Shown here in pieces: positions 1 to 10,149 of a stretch of DNA of 64,000 bases; the stretch's first letter is position 1; each line of letters starts with the position of its first letter. Made by a program: the position numbers and the translations under genes. The DNA comes from Branchipolynoe longqiensis. Taxonomy: Eukaryota; Annelida; Polychaeta; Phyllodocida; Polynoidae. The notes beneath the pieces were generated by a model, which made no database searches, had not been told where the DNA came from, and worked only from the letters and a program-made list of their open reading frames with translations. The stretch is taken from contig CM059191.1 of NCBI GenBank assembly GCA_030323885.1, positions 1,116,001 to 1,180,000 on the forward strand, given 5' to 3'.

Positions 1-560
1 AGGAACGCAGTTGGTAGTTCTTGAAGGGGAAAACGAGGTAGGAACATCGTCCTTAAATTAGCTGTACTTGTAGTAATCTCGGACACTGTGAAGACAGGGT
101 ATGAACTCCCATTACATGAGATGATATGTACTGATGTAGTATTAATATATTTAACTGCTAGCAGTATCAGCTTTTGAAGAGCCCGCCAATGGTCCATGAA
201 TGGATACAGACCCAATGGCAGCAATTTTGTTTTTGTTGATATGCAACTCTCTTGTTTGCATATGTCTGTTAATAAATTAACATAAACATGCTTCAAAATT
301 AGTAATGTACCCATGATCGGGTTCAACTTAATTTTTAAATGTCTTTCCCCCCACCAAGTCTAAACTACCTAAAGCCGTGTTCACACCCACAACTTTAGGT
401 TGTTGTTGTTTTGGGGAGTTTTCAGTCGCATTGGTGCGCTGATGGCTGCAAATCTGCAGCACTGAATGGGCACCGCTGAAAGCAGTCCCATGAGGTCGGG
501 AGTTGGGTTCCGATGGGGAGTGATCAGAGGAATTGGGGGGGGAGGAAGGAAAAAGGCTGG
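1..560. other. Non-coding flank, no gene seen
   Basis: No reading frame with recognisable similarity. Around 372-400 there is a short match to the start of the MITE-like unit found at 929 and 1348 (GTTCACACCCACAACTTTAGG), so this stretch probably holds a fragment of that repeat. Nothing else is supported. Confidence 0.5.
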
Positions 561-562
561 GT

Positions 563-845
563 GGTTGGTGTAGTTTTACGCCCCAGTAAGACCCTAGGCC
601 ATACCAGGACGTGCACCGACTTGTGACAGTGTTTACTCATGGTGACCTTATAGTGCTGTCCCACTGGGAAATCAGGCCACCGGCACCATACCTGATGTCC
701 CACACAGTCACATTATCCTGACACTGTGCGCCCAGTCCCTGTCCTGATCTCATAACGTCAAGCGCCGAGCAGCAACAGGTACCAATTTTATAAGTCATTG
801 GTTTAACATGACCAGGATCCAAACTTCAGTCCCTCCAGGTACTCG
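563..845 (-). mobile_element. SINE-1 copy, minus strand, diverged
   Basis: Read on the minus strand this matches the body of the main SINE family of the window: the head-proximal ACCAATGACTTA-like block, the phrase GTCAGGATAATGTGACTG, a block ending in CAGTGGG, and the 3' part containing ACAAGTCGGT. The tRNA-derived head is poorly preserved near 830-845. It is an old copy; no target duplication was identified. Confidence 0.75.
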
Positions 846-928
846 CAGTACACGGGTGAATACCAGCCCTACATAGAAATGGTCGAAAAAGCGGGTTAAT
901 GAAATGATAGCCTAATTTCACAATCATA

Positions 929-1870
929 AGCCCCGTTCACACAGCACAACTTTAGGCCGAACTAGATAAGGCAAACTAGATGAGGTGAACTAGGCATGAA
1001 AGTGTGTCGTGTCCACACACGCAGTACTTGGGGAGGTTTAAGGCGGAAATCGATATCTGCGCATGAGCAAGTCCAAACTAACCAGCGCCAGTTTCGGTTA
1101 GTCGACGTTGCCACGAGAGAGTGTGGGTTCGACCTGGATATGTATAGACTGAGTCGTATTGTTTTGGAACGGTCAGAACTTCTGCTGGGCAGTGAAAACC
1201 TAAAAATAAATGATGAAAAAAATATCTGTGCACAGCTAGCGGTTTCATAGACCAAATTATATAATATGAGCTTTTGATCGACCGGAAAGTCAACAAACTA
1301 AGGTCTCGACTGCGCATGCGTGTGACGTCCTTAATCCGGCTCATCTAAAGCCCCGTTCACACCCACAACTTTAGGCCAAACTAGATACGGCGACATAGAG
1401 GAGGCGAACTAGGCGTCCTGTCCACACATGCAGTACTTGGGGCGGTTTAAGGCGGAAATCGATATCTGCGCATGAGCGAGTCCAAACTAACCAGCGCCAG
1501 TTTCGGTTAGTCGACGTCGCCACGAGAGAGTGTGGGTTCGACCTAGATATGTATGGACTGAATCGTATTGTTTTGGAACGATCAAAACTTCTGTTGGACA
1601 GTGAAAACCTAAAAATAAATCATGAAAAAAATATCTGTACACCTCTAGCCGGTTCATAGATCAAATTATATTATATAGTGTGACGTGCTAAATCTGCTTC
1701 AAGTAAACCGCTACCGTCCACACAAGCAAGGTGGGCCGACTTAAGCTAGTTCGCTTCATATATACTACCTCGCGATGTGGTTTACTAGATGAGGCGACTT
1801 AGCCTTAAGTCACCTCAGCGTAGTGTCCACACGACCAATTTGAGTCGAACTAAAGGAGGCGAATTAGTTA
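929..1870. repeat. Tandemly duplicated MITE-like unit (about 419-bp period)
   Basis: A unit beginning AAGCCCCGTTCACAC occurs at about 929 and again at about 1348. Both copies continue through GTCCACACACGCAGTACTTGG-like text and a shared block around the phrase ACCAGCGCCAGTTTCGGTTA. Further GTCCACAC motifs and an inverted CCTTTAGTTCG-like end lie at 1720-1870, suggesting a non-autonomous DNA transposon amplified in tandem. The small open frames here are not conserved between the two copies, so no protein is claimed. Confidence 0.6.
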
Positions 1871-1879
1871 AGCCACATA

Positions 1880-2386
1880 CTTGGTGAGTCTCAGAAAAAG
1901 TGATAAACACAAGTCATACCTGGTGCATCCCTGAACGTGCCAATCATGATGTACCCATCACAATTTCCCCAAACTCAACAGTATATAAGGTTAATAATGG
2001 TTACTCATTGCAGTCTACTTTTTTTAAATTTCAGATTAATATAAAAGGGTGAATTTGCAGGTTGAAATTGAGTAAAACCTTTGAAGTTATTATTGGAATA
2101 GCAAAAATTCACCAAATTGAAATATTTTAAAACTAAGCTGTAAAGGGATTCCCATACTACATAATAGACTAGGAATACCCAAGATTGACCAATGCAAACC
2201 AATCATAGAGGCTTTTTTCTAGACCCCTCCACAAACAAGGTGGGATTTGTTGGATCAGTTTTGTTGTAAGAAAATATCCGCCGCTGCTCGTCGGTTTGGC
2301 ACATACCTACCATAGACTTCTGCAGTAACATGTTCTAAAACTTCTATTAAATTGATTCAATATTCCCTTCAGTGCACAAATAAATG
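1880..2386. other. AT-rich spacer and left part of a MITE
   Basis: No gene seen. From about 2320 the sequence matches the interior of the MITE family whose ends read TTAAAGTTGCATAG (compare 46440-46500). That element is interrupted at 2395 by another MITE and resumes at 2986-3086. Confidence 0.5.
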
Positions 2387-2395
2387 TTTAATAAT

Positions 2396-2985
2396 CGTAG
2401 TGTCTAGAGGCGTATGTGAGCCGTACGCGTAGCCTCGCGGTCTAGGCGTATGTGAGGATGCATGCGCATCATCACTTGAAAATGCGCGCGCATCCATTTT
2501 AAATTTGTCACTTACACTGTTGACGTTGAGCATGGCCAACGTAGTGTTGGGTGCACGGTTTTACAAAAAAAAAATTATATATCAAGCCAAAATTGCTAGA
2601 TTATTGAACATTCCTATAGACTAAGTGCAAATCATTAGAAACCGAACATTCACAACTAATTTCACAAATAAGGGCCTTTTCCACCCATTTAAAAGCATAT
2701 TTGTTGTCATTCAACATGCACAGCTCACGTATGTGTAGCCACTGTCACTGCTGTACATTTAGACCAACATGGGCTATCACCACCTATTTAAAAGTATATT
2801 TGATGTCAATCCCCATAATGATTTGTCATTTAAAAGTATATTTGTTGTCATTCAATATGCACAGCTCACGTATGCGTAGCCACAGAGACTAAAGATACGT
2901 GAGGAACTAGGGTGCATGCGCAGACACTGGTGTATGTCTAGACCGGCAGGCTACGAATACGGCTCAGGTACTCGTAGCCACTGCC
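2396..2985. mobile_element. Long-TIR MITE, Mutator-like, copy 1
   Basis: Terminal inverted repeats of about 65 bp: the left end runs from CGTAGTGTCTAGAGGCG and the right end finishes GTAGCCACTGCC, its near reverse complement. A 9-bp target duplication flanks it (2387-2395 TTTAATAAT, 2986-2994 TCTAATAAT, one mismatch). Long TIRs with 9-bp duplications are typical of Mutator-like elements, so a non-autonomous MULE is the likeliest class. It has split an older MITE. No transposase frame is present. Confidence 0.75.
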
Positions 2986-3086
2986 TCTAATAATTGCATC
3001 AGTATCTAAGTTAGGTATGTGAAATCAAATCTAGATAATTATTTTGGTTTTGAAAATTTGATATTTCATCGGACTATGCAGCCTTA
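2986..3086. mobile_element. Right part of a MITE with TTAAAGTTGCATAG-type ends, interrupted
   Basis: From GCATCAGTATCTAAGTTAGG to the end near GGACTATGCAGCCTTAA this matches 34990-35090 and 46510-46606. The left part of the same element lies before 2387. The intervening 590 bp are the inserted long-TIR MITE. Confidence 0.6.
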
Positions 3087-3139
3087 AATCAATAAATATT
3101 GCAACAAAGTTTAATGTAGGAACATGCACTTTTTTCTTT

Positions 3140-3497
3140 CGAAGTGTCTACCCATACGTGACCGTACGGGTAGAGTTGAAGTCTAGGCGTATGTGTGTGT
3201 GCTGCGCGCGCATCTGTAGGGTTAGGGTTAGTTCTTGAATTTCTAATTCCTTTTGTCTTGGATATATAAGCCCGTATGGCTGACACTACACAAAGTACAT
3301 ATACACATCAGCCTGTAAAGTGACTGGAATTGTATGTTTCTCAGCTCAAAATGCTTAATTATGGAGAAGTGTGTCTTACACGAATACGGTCACGTAAGCG
3401 TAGACACTGCGAAAGATACGTGAGGAACGGCGGCGCATGCACACGTACGCCTAGACTTCGAGTCTACGAATACAGTCACGTATGCGTAGCCACTGCC
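3140..3497. mobile_element. Long-TIR MITE, Mutator-like, copy 2
   Basis: Same family as 2396-2985. The left TIR starts CGAAGTGTCTACCCATACG and the right end finishes GCGTAGCCACTGCC. A perfect 9-bp target duplication TTTTTCTTT lies at 3131-3139 and 3498-3506, which fixes the element boundaries. At 358 bp it is almost all TIR plus a short spacer. Confidence 0.8.
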
Positions 3498-3680
3498 TTT
3501 TTCTTTTCCTTGCAGAATTGGATATCAGCAGTTGCAATTGGTGTTAGTTAAAATAAAGAGCATAGAATTGGTATCATACTTTGAAAACTATCTTAACTGG
3601 GAACAAGACATGTGGTATTGAACACCAGTATGAGTGGCAGTACGTTGTTTTGCTGGTTGTTGTGTAAGTTGAAACCTGGC

Positions 3681-3990
3681 ATTGTTCGTGATGCTCAGCA
3701 ACACGGGTAATTTGGCATTCGATCGCCGCCATAGCTCTACAGCCTTAAGCATAATACAGGTGCTGCCACCTAGCTACTTTCGCCGGTGGTTCTTTCTGAC
3801 TTATACGCCAGCGCCGCCTGGTTTCTTATTTGATACGTAAATACTGCGAAGAATGCTGGCTCTGCCTGTACCGACCTGCCCTCTAGCGGTCGTTAGCTCG
3901 AACATAGGGACTAATTGGCTATATAGGCCCATTGCAGGGCAGAGAGTCTCACTTCGAACGGCCACAGCTAGGACCACTGGCTGGCTCTGG
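3681..3990 (+). repeat. Split direct repeat A1 of element 1
   Basis: Matches A2 (from 9214). The first 160 bp are nearly identical. Beyond about 3845 the two copies differ by frequent one-base indels. The region carries the presumed promoter. Confidence 0.85.
3917..3960 (+). promoter_or_regulatory. Putative TATA promoter of element 1
   Basis: CTATATAGG at 3919-3927 is followed 25-30 bp on by AGAGAGTCTCACTTCG. The second copy in A2 (about 9450) has CTATATAAGG at the same place. Conservation in both A repeats, and its place upstream of gag, suggest the element's RNA polymerase II promoter. The start site is inferred. Confidence 0.5.
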
Positions 3991-4011
3991 CCAAGGGGGA
4001 GGCCACAATAT

Positions 4012-5381
4012 GCATCAGCGAGAAAACGGCCAAGCGGGCGGCCACCGCCCACCCCAAAACCCCGGACCCGGCAAAGAAGAAAACCCGGTCCAAGGCTAAA
4101 AAACTACATGCTGTAGCAGACGTGGCCGGCTCCCCGGCGACACAGACCCGTTCAAGCTGCCCCGTGGCGCGGCGCGGGTCCCCTGACAACAGAAATGCCG
4201 TGGCCGGGGCCAGTCCCCCGGCAGGAAATCCACCTGACGTTGCAAATCTCATCGAAGGCATGCAGCTAAAAATCACGCAGATGGTGGATGGTGTGAACAA
4301 GCGCATAGACGGCATCGTCGCGGACAAACATGACGTAAGGAGCCAACGGTCCGCGACGCCTCGGTCCTCCCGCCACGATGACGCTCCGCGCCCCCGCGGC
4401 GTAGCAGACAGCCCGCGTGGAAGTGAACGAACCCGGCATCACGACTCCCCGCGCCGCCGATCTATATCATCGGACGGCTCTCAGAGGCATACTAGCCTTC
4501 ACCGCCATGAACGACGAAGGGGTGAACGCATCGTTAGGGACCCAACGGCTTACAGGGAAGGCACGCCCCGCCGCTACGACAGACTAAGCTAGAGCTGCGA
4601 CACGATCGACCGTCAACACTGCCGGCGCTCGAGCTACGACGGTCCCATACTCCTCGACGGCCGGGATGACCGCAGGACGGACGCTGTTAACAAACTCCTC
4701 GAGGCAGCGGGATCAGCAATCTCCAAGAAGAAAGGTAACTCGATCCTCGCGCCCCACCGATATGTAATACGCGGAAATAAAAACGAAAAAATATCTATGG
4801 AGGAGGCCACATGGGCGGAATACTTCGCGGCCTTATGCCGCATGCAAAAGGACAAGAAACTGACAGCGGCCTGGATCGGACACGTGCATGAACATCTACA
4901 CCAACTGGCAACTATGGCGTGTACCTGGGACTGGTACACATGCCGGCAATGGTCCGAGACAGTCTTCACCATGATATCAGACGGGAGATTGCCGGCAGGC
5001 TGGGCCGACCTTTACGCCATCAAAGACGTGCAAAGAGACGTTTGCTCGGTAGGAACTAGGCTCGAGAAGGTGAAGCAGGCACTGCAAGCTGGAAAGCGTA
5101 CCGAGACGACAAGTGCCATAATACCGGAAACTAAAACGACAGACTACGTTAAAACAGAATACAACCGCGAAACGGACGGCAAACCCTGTCAGGATTTCAA
5201 TTGGGGGGACTGTACATTCCAAACGTCGCATGGCCTTCAACCAGATAGGAAATGCCACCTGTGTGCCTGGTGTGCGCAGAAAAACAAGCGGGCAAACGTA
5301 CACCCCGAGAAAGCCTGTATTAATAAAAAACGGGTACAGGAGCGCGCCGCCGCAAACAAAGAAACTAGCGAGGATTTTTAA
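4012..5381 (+). pseudogene. gag-like ORF1 of element 1, frameshifted
   Basis: A nucleic-acid-binding, structural protein of a DIRS-type element is inferred. The first part, in the frame of 4122-4592, is basic and Arg/Ser/Pro rich. The second part (4797-5381) contains a block shared with elements 2 and 3: a WSETVF-type motif, then DGRLPAGW, then IKDVQRDVC. It ends in a Cys/His cluster (CQDFNWGDC then CHLCAWC) that looks like a zinc knuckle. The two parts lie in different frames, with a stop at 4590 and a shift before 4797. The start is also out of frame: an ATG at 4011 needs one extra base to join the basic N-terminus. Identity as gag rests on position, composition and conservation among the three elements. 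Confidence 0.7.
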
Positions 5382-5431
5382 GGGGCGACTGCGACAAAGA
5401 TATACCCGCGGAACGCGATAACGTCGCCCAC

Positions 5432-8103
5432 TTGGATGCGGTACCCACCGGCCCAGACCGTGGGACACCTTCTGAACTTATCACAGACACTGATAACGAC
5501 GATACTAGTACCGACTGTGCACTCGATACGGGTTCAGACACTGATAGTGAGCGTGAGAACGGCTCAACCCAATCTGATTCTGACGGAAGCACTAATGAGC
5601 GGGAGGCTGTCCCGCAGCCCGAACGTGGGAAAGGACTCAAACCACACAACAAAGGACGTTATGATGACGCTACGTCACCATACATGGACAAGGAAACTGA
5701 CGATCCAGCTATCGTTGCAGTACGAAGACGTGATGACGAGCACAAGAAAGGAAATGGTAAAAGCATGGCCCTACCAACGGAATCACCCGACGGATGCCAT
5801 CTCGGAGCTGCAAGCGTAAATTACAATACATCTGAAGACGACGAACCCGCACATACCAAAGGAGAACATGATGCTAACGGAAAAACAAGTCACAACGGAC
5901 GCATGGGAGACCAGGCTCGGGGCCAGCCAGTAGACTTCAGCGAACATACAATGGCTGGAACAATAGGTGACACGGACAGTGCCGCGAGCGTAAGAGGAGA
6001 TAAGACAGCGGCCGATAATGTCAAGCAAAGTGAAAGTGGGGCTGCTGCCCATATAACTGGTCATTTCATCACGCCCAAAGTCCCTGGCGTGATTGGGATA
6101 TGCAAAAGGAAGGCCACGTGCCACACCCATAAATACGACAAAAAACGAATATCATACGCCCCGGAAACCAGCGACATCCAGGGAGATAACGATAGCCTCG
6201 ACAATGGAAGACTTAGTGCGGTGAACAATGGAACATGTCTTATGACTACGGAACATCACGACCTGGACGATGTCGAACAAATAGTCGATGCGATCGACGA
6301 ACCCGATGTTACGGCATATATGCCACCCAGGACACCACAAAGCTACCGCCCTCTGCTTGAAGGTATATGGCCGCATACCGACCATGACGCTTGGAAGGAC
6401 GATCATGCCTACATGAACATATATGACCTTGTGAGGGCCTCGGCCATCCCAAACTTTATGGGCATGAGGCTCCGCGTGCCCTCAGGCCTAAATATGGCAG
6501 CCTGGAAGCGACTGCTGGAAGGCTATCACGACAGGCAGATCATAGACTTTCTGGAGTACGGTTGGCCAGTGGACTACACGGGGGATCGCCCACCGGTAAC
6601 AGCAAAAGAAAACCATCATAACGATGTTGTCAGCACTGGATGCATAAACAGCTACATCGAAAAGGAGATTACATACGGAGCAATGCTGGGCCCATATGGC
6701 AAAACTCCTTTCGTCCCTTGGACGCAACTCAGCCCGCTCATGACTCGCCCCAAGAAACGCTAAGATACTAGGAGAGTTATAGTTGATCTCAGCTATCCAC
6801 CAGGCGCGAGTGTGAATGCAGGGATACGGAAGGGACAATACCTTGGCAGGCCGGCCACCTACACGCTACCCGGTATCCTGGACCTGGCGGAGGAGGTGGT
6901 ACGTGTTGGGAGGGGTGCCCTGATATGGTGTGCGGATCTGGCACGTGCTTACAGACAGCTTAGGGCCTGCCCGCTCTCAGTTCCCTTGCTGGGATAAAAA
7001 TGAAAGGACGAATCTACATGGACATAGCTCTCCCATTTGGTTGCCGTACTTCTGCGATGGCCTGCGCGTGGACCACGAATGCGGTGGTCTACCTAATGCG
7101 GAAGAAAGGTCACCATGCCCTCTGCTACCTCGACGACTTTGTCGGGGTCGAGAAAACGGCGCAGACCGCGAGTCGCGCCTACGACGATGTCATTAGGATA
7201 ACGGACGAGCTGGGACTGGAGCTGGCTCGATCAAAATGCAACCCACCTTCTACAGAAGTGGAATGGCTTGGATTCAGCATCTCCACCTCGGCCATGACAA
7301 TCGCCATCCCGGAAGAGAAGATGGAAGGGGTTGTGGACGAATGCAAGATCTGGCTGACCAAGAAGATCGCATCCCGAAAAGAAATCCAGAGACTTGTTGG
7401 CAGACTACAGCACATAGCCAAGTGTGTCAGGCCTGCCCGCAGGTTCATGGCTCGCATTCTGGCGGCTCTCCGTGAGACGCCCATGAGGGGTAAGCACCCA
7501 GTACCGCCCGAACTAAGCATGGACGTCCAATGGTTCATCAGCTTTGCACAGACATGGAACGGGATAGTCCTCCTCCCGGACAGCGAAAAAGTGGCATGGA
7601 CAATCGAGTGTGACTCGTCGCTACGAGGGGGCGGGGCACACTCCCCTACACACTACTTTGCCTCCTGCTACTCCAGGGATGTGCTCGGTCGGAAATACAA
7701 CATCGCACAGCTTGAGGCCATAAACCTGGTGGCAGCAGTAAAGAACCTCGCTCCAGATGACCCACACCTCTTCACAATCTACGTCAATACGGATAACAGT
7801 GCCCCCCAACAGGCGCTGATGTCTGGTGCCGGGCGTGACCCTGTGATTACAGCTTGTGCCAGGGAAATATGGCTCTTCGCCGCTCTCGCCAGCACAGAAG
7901 TTGTCGTTAAACACAAACACGGAAGCGACATTCCCTTCGCTGACGCACTCAGCAGGATGTCCTTTGACACGGGGGCAAGGGAGACCGTGATCAGACATAT
8001 AGCTCAGCGAGGGCTTAGCTCTATAATAGTATCCCACGATAACCATACAGAATTTATAACCTGTCCGATGACTCCCCTTTTTTGCTCTCTTGCCAGGTTA
8101 TAA
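5432..8103 (+). pseudogene. Reverse transcriptase-RNase H of element 1, broken
   Basis: This frame would copy the element's RNA into DNA. A long acidic, low-similarity N-terminus (5432-6300) is followed by the RT: VIVDLSYP, then DLARAYRQL, then the catalytic LCYLDDF at about 7120, then a connection region. RNase H follows with ECDSSLRGGGAHS (about 7606), LEAINL, NTDNSAPQ and a final Asp in SDIPFADALSR. Two breaks are visible: an in-frame TAA at 6761-6763 just before VIVDLSYP, and a one-base deletion near 6995 between SVPLLG and the continuation at 7000. Element 2 encodes the same protein without these particular lesions. The 3' end overlaps the recombinase frame by a few bases, as is common in DIRS elements. 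Confidence 0.85.
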
Positions 8104-9052
8104 TCTCCATCAACACCGACGTATTACGGCCATGATTGATGCGGGACTGGCAGCAAGCACATGGAGGAACAAAAGGAACCAGGCTGTGAACTATCTGCGA
8201 TACATGAAACATCGTGCTAGGAATATATTAGCACCATCTGAATACGAAGTGCTCTTATATCTACTATACCTGTCAGATACTATTCGATCCCCCGGTGCTA
8301 TACTGAACTATGTTAGTGGAGCGCAAACCTTTGTCCTCATGCTCGGAGGCCAGGTGACCGCCTTTGACTCTTACTTGGTGTCACTAGCCAAGAAGGGCAT
8401 CTGGAACTCTTCCAAACACATCTCGGTGCAGGCTATGCCACTGGTTCCGCGGGACGTGATAAATATAGTGGACTTCTTTAGATACTCTGGCCCAAACGGC
8501 CCGGTACTAATTGCCTCATTACTACTGGGTTACTTTACTCTAATCCGCCAGAGCAACCTCCTAACGACGGGTTCAACTAAGGAGCCTAATCATACCATAT
8601 GTGCTAAAGACATAACTGTAACTAGTGACGGACTAATCGTAAGGATTCGATCATCAAAAACTAAGTCAGCAGCCACAGTGCCGCTGGACATCCTTGTACC
8701 AGTGGTATCTCACTCCAAGTACTGCCCAGTTCGGGCCTGGACTAAATACTACGCAGATACACGCCCGGCCCTGAGCGGCCCGGCCTTCGTTACTACCGAT
8801 GGGTCACCCCTTCGCCCAAAAGCCCTACTCGACACAATGAGCCTTGCCCTGTCAGTGGTGGGCCACAAGGCGCCAGGCACCATTACGCTACATAGCCTCA
8901 GGAGAGGTGGAGCACAAGCATGTGCCCGACTCGGGGTGCCGCTTGAGGACATAAAGCAGCTTGGCTCATGGACGTCGTCGGCAGTGCACACATATGTGCC
9001 TAAAACATTGATATCTAAAGCGTCCAAAAAGCTTTCCTCATTATTTGGTTAA
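8090..9052 (+). CDS. Tyrosine recombinase of element 1
   Basis: A tyrosine recombinase of the DIRS-order type, thought to integrate a circular DNA copy of the element in place of a DDE integrase. The N-terminal helical SAM-like part (TWRNKRNQAVNYL onward) is followed by the catalytic part: first Arg in FTLIRQSNLL, the HSLRRGGAQ box (HxxR), then GSWTSSAVHTYVP giving the late Trp and the nucleophile Tyr. About 320 codons are open to a TAA shared with the start of repeat B1. The first ATG is at 8132, but similarity to element 2 appears to begin a little upstream, so the true start, possibly by frameshift or reinitiation from the overlapping RT frame, is unsettled. This is the only uninterrupted frame of the element. 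Confidence 0.85.
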   Translation: MPGYNLHQHRRITAMIDAGLAASTWRNKRNQAVNYLRYMKHRARNILAPSEYEVLLYLLYLSDTIRSPGAILNYVSGAQTFVLMLGGQVTAFDSYLVSLAKKGIWNSSKHISVQAMPLVPRDVINIVDFFRYSGPNGPVLIASLLLGYFTLIRQSNLLTTGSTKEPNHTICAKDITVTSDGLIVRIRSSKTKSAATVPLDILVPVVSHSKYCPVRAWTKYYADTRPALSGPAFVTTDGSPLRPKALLDTMSLALSVVGHKAPGTITLHSLRRGGAQACARLGVPLEDIKQLGSWTSSAVHTYVPKTLISKASKKLSSLFG

Positions 9053-9213
9053 AAGCTTGTTGACCTCTTTGTGCATAACTCATTGATTACCTCACTGTGC
9101 TTATTCTACGGAACTTAATTGTGCTTACAAAAATTGACATGTGCTTACTACTTGACTCACTATCGAAGAAAGATAAATCCAACTTTAAACTCATATGCGG
9201 TGTCGGTGTCTAA
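9047..9213 (+). repeat. Split direct repeat B1 of element 1
   Basis: Begins in the recombinase stop codon (GGTTAAAAGCTTGTTGACC) and ends GTGTCTAATT at the A2 junction. Nearly identical to B2. Where B2 has AATAAA this copy has GATAAA. Confidence 0.9.
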
Positions 9214-9563
9214 TTGTTCGTGATGCTCAGCAACACGGGTAATTTGGCATTCGATCGCCGCCATAGCTCTACAGCCTTAAGCATAATACAGGTGCTGCCA
9301 CCTAGCTACTTTCGCCAGTGGTTCTTTCTGACTTATACGCCAGCGCCGCCTGGTTTCTTATTTGATACGTAAATACTTCGAGAATGCTGGCTCTGCCTGT
9401 CCGACCTGCCCTCTGCGGTCGTTAGCTCGAACTAGCGGACTAATTGGCTATATAAGGCCCGTCTCAGCGGCAGAGAGCTCACTTCGACACGGCCACAGGA
9501 GGACACTGGCTGGCTCTGAACTGCCACATCGCCCACCCCTGCTAAAAGACTATATAGGGCATA
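9214..9563 (+). repeat. Split direct repeat A2 of element 1
   Basis: A direct copy of A1 from GTTCGTGATGCTCAGCAAC through the TATA region, ending in a shortened, degenerate match to the start of gag (GCCCACCCC then CTAAAA near 9531-9547). It has no coding capacity. Confidence 0.85.
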
Positions 9564-9733
9564 GGGTTAAAAGCTTGTTGACCTCTTTGTGCATAACTCA
9601 TTGATTACCTCACTGTGCTTATTCTACGGAACTTAATTGTGCTTACTAAAATTGACATGTGCTTACTACTTGACTCATTATCGAAGAAAAATAAATCCAA
9701 CTTTAAACTCATATGCGGTGTCGGTGTCTAATT
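9564..9733 (+). repeat. Split direct repeat B2 of element 1
   Basis: Second copy of B1, ending in the ATT at 9731-9733 that marks the element's right edge. Contains an AATAAA at 9690-9695. Confidence 0.9.
9690..9695 (+). terminator. Putative poly(A) signal of element 1
   Basis: AATAAA inside B2. The equivalent place in B1 reads GATAAA, so the full-length RNA would read through B1 and A2 and end in B2, which fits the split-repeat replication model. Inferred from sequence only. Confidence 0.45.
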
Positions 9734-9739
9734 ACCACC

Positions 9740-10140
9740 AACTATGAATGGGCATGAAGCAAGACTAATACTGCGGTACTCAAATGTTGTGTTAAAACGG
9801 ATTGTTGTGAAACTTGGTCTTTAAGTGAATAAGATTAAGATCGCCTCCAAAACTGTCTAAGATTATTATTGGTTTCAAATATACATGTAGGTATGCATAA
9901 TGTTCAGAACCAACTATTATAGTCCCAATATTGTCATGCATGTAAGAAGACAGATAATTCATGTGCTGTTTGTATTTAATTTTAAATGACTACACAATGC
10001 AGTATCGGATTTAGGCAAATCTAACACAAAAAAACGTAGTGTCTATGTGTAGGCACTTGGACCTTTTTTCAAACAACCAGAATGCATCAAATTCTCTTCT
10101 TTTTTTTATCACCAAGAGGCTGCAAAATGCTTCACAAATA
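9740..10140. other. Unannotated spacer
   Basis: AT-rich, with no gene or clear repeat recognised between element 1 and the RTE-like LINE. Confidence 0.4.
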
Positions 10141-10149
10141 TACTTCAAT

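Larger units (their letters stand above)
3681..9733 (+). mobile_element. DIRS-order tyrosine-recombinase retrotransposon, element 1
   Basis: A 6.05-kb element with gag-like, reverse transcriptase/RNase H and tyrosine recombinase frames, flanked by split direct repeats in the order A1 (3681-3990), coding region, B1 (9047-9213), A2 (9214-9563), B2 (9564-9733). This layout is known from PAT and Ngaro elements of the DIRS order. The trinucleotide ATT stands at the outer edge of A1 (3681-3683), at the B1/A2 junction (9211-9213) and at the end of B2 (9731-9733), as expected if a recombinase integrates a circular DNA without making a target duplication. No methyltransferase or hydrolase frame was seen. 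The gag and RT frames are broken, so the copy is dead, but the recombinase frame is open. Confidence 0.9.

Noticed and set aside
962..1344. Overlapping open frames on both strands at 962-1344
   Set aside because: They lie in a tandemly duplicated MITE-like repeat, and the second copy does not keep them.
8090..9052. Horizontally acquired bacterial XerD-type integrase
   Set aside because: It sits after an RT/RNase H, within split direct repeats, and a relative occurs in element 2, so it is the recombinase of a DIRS-order retroelement.
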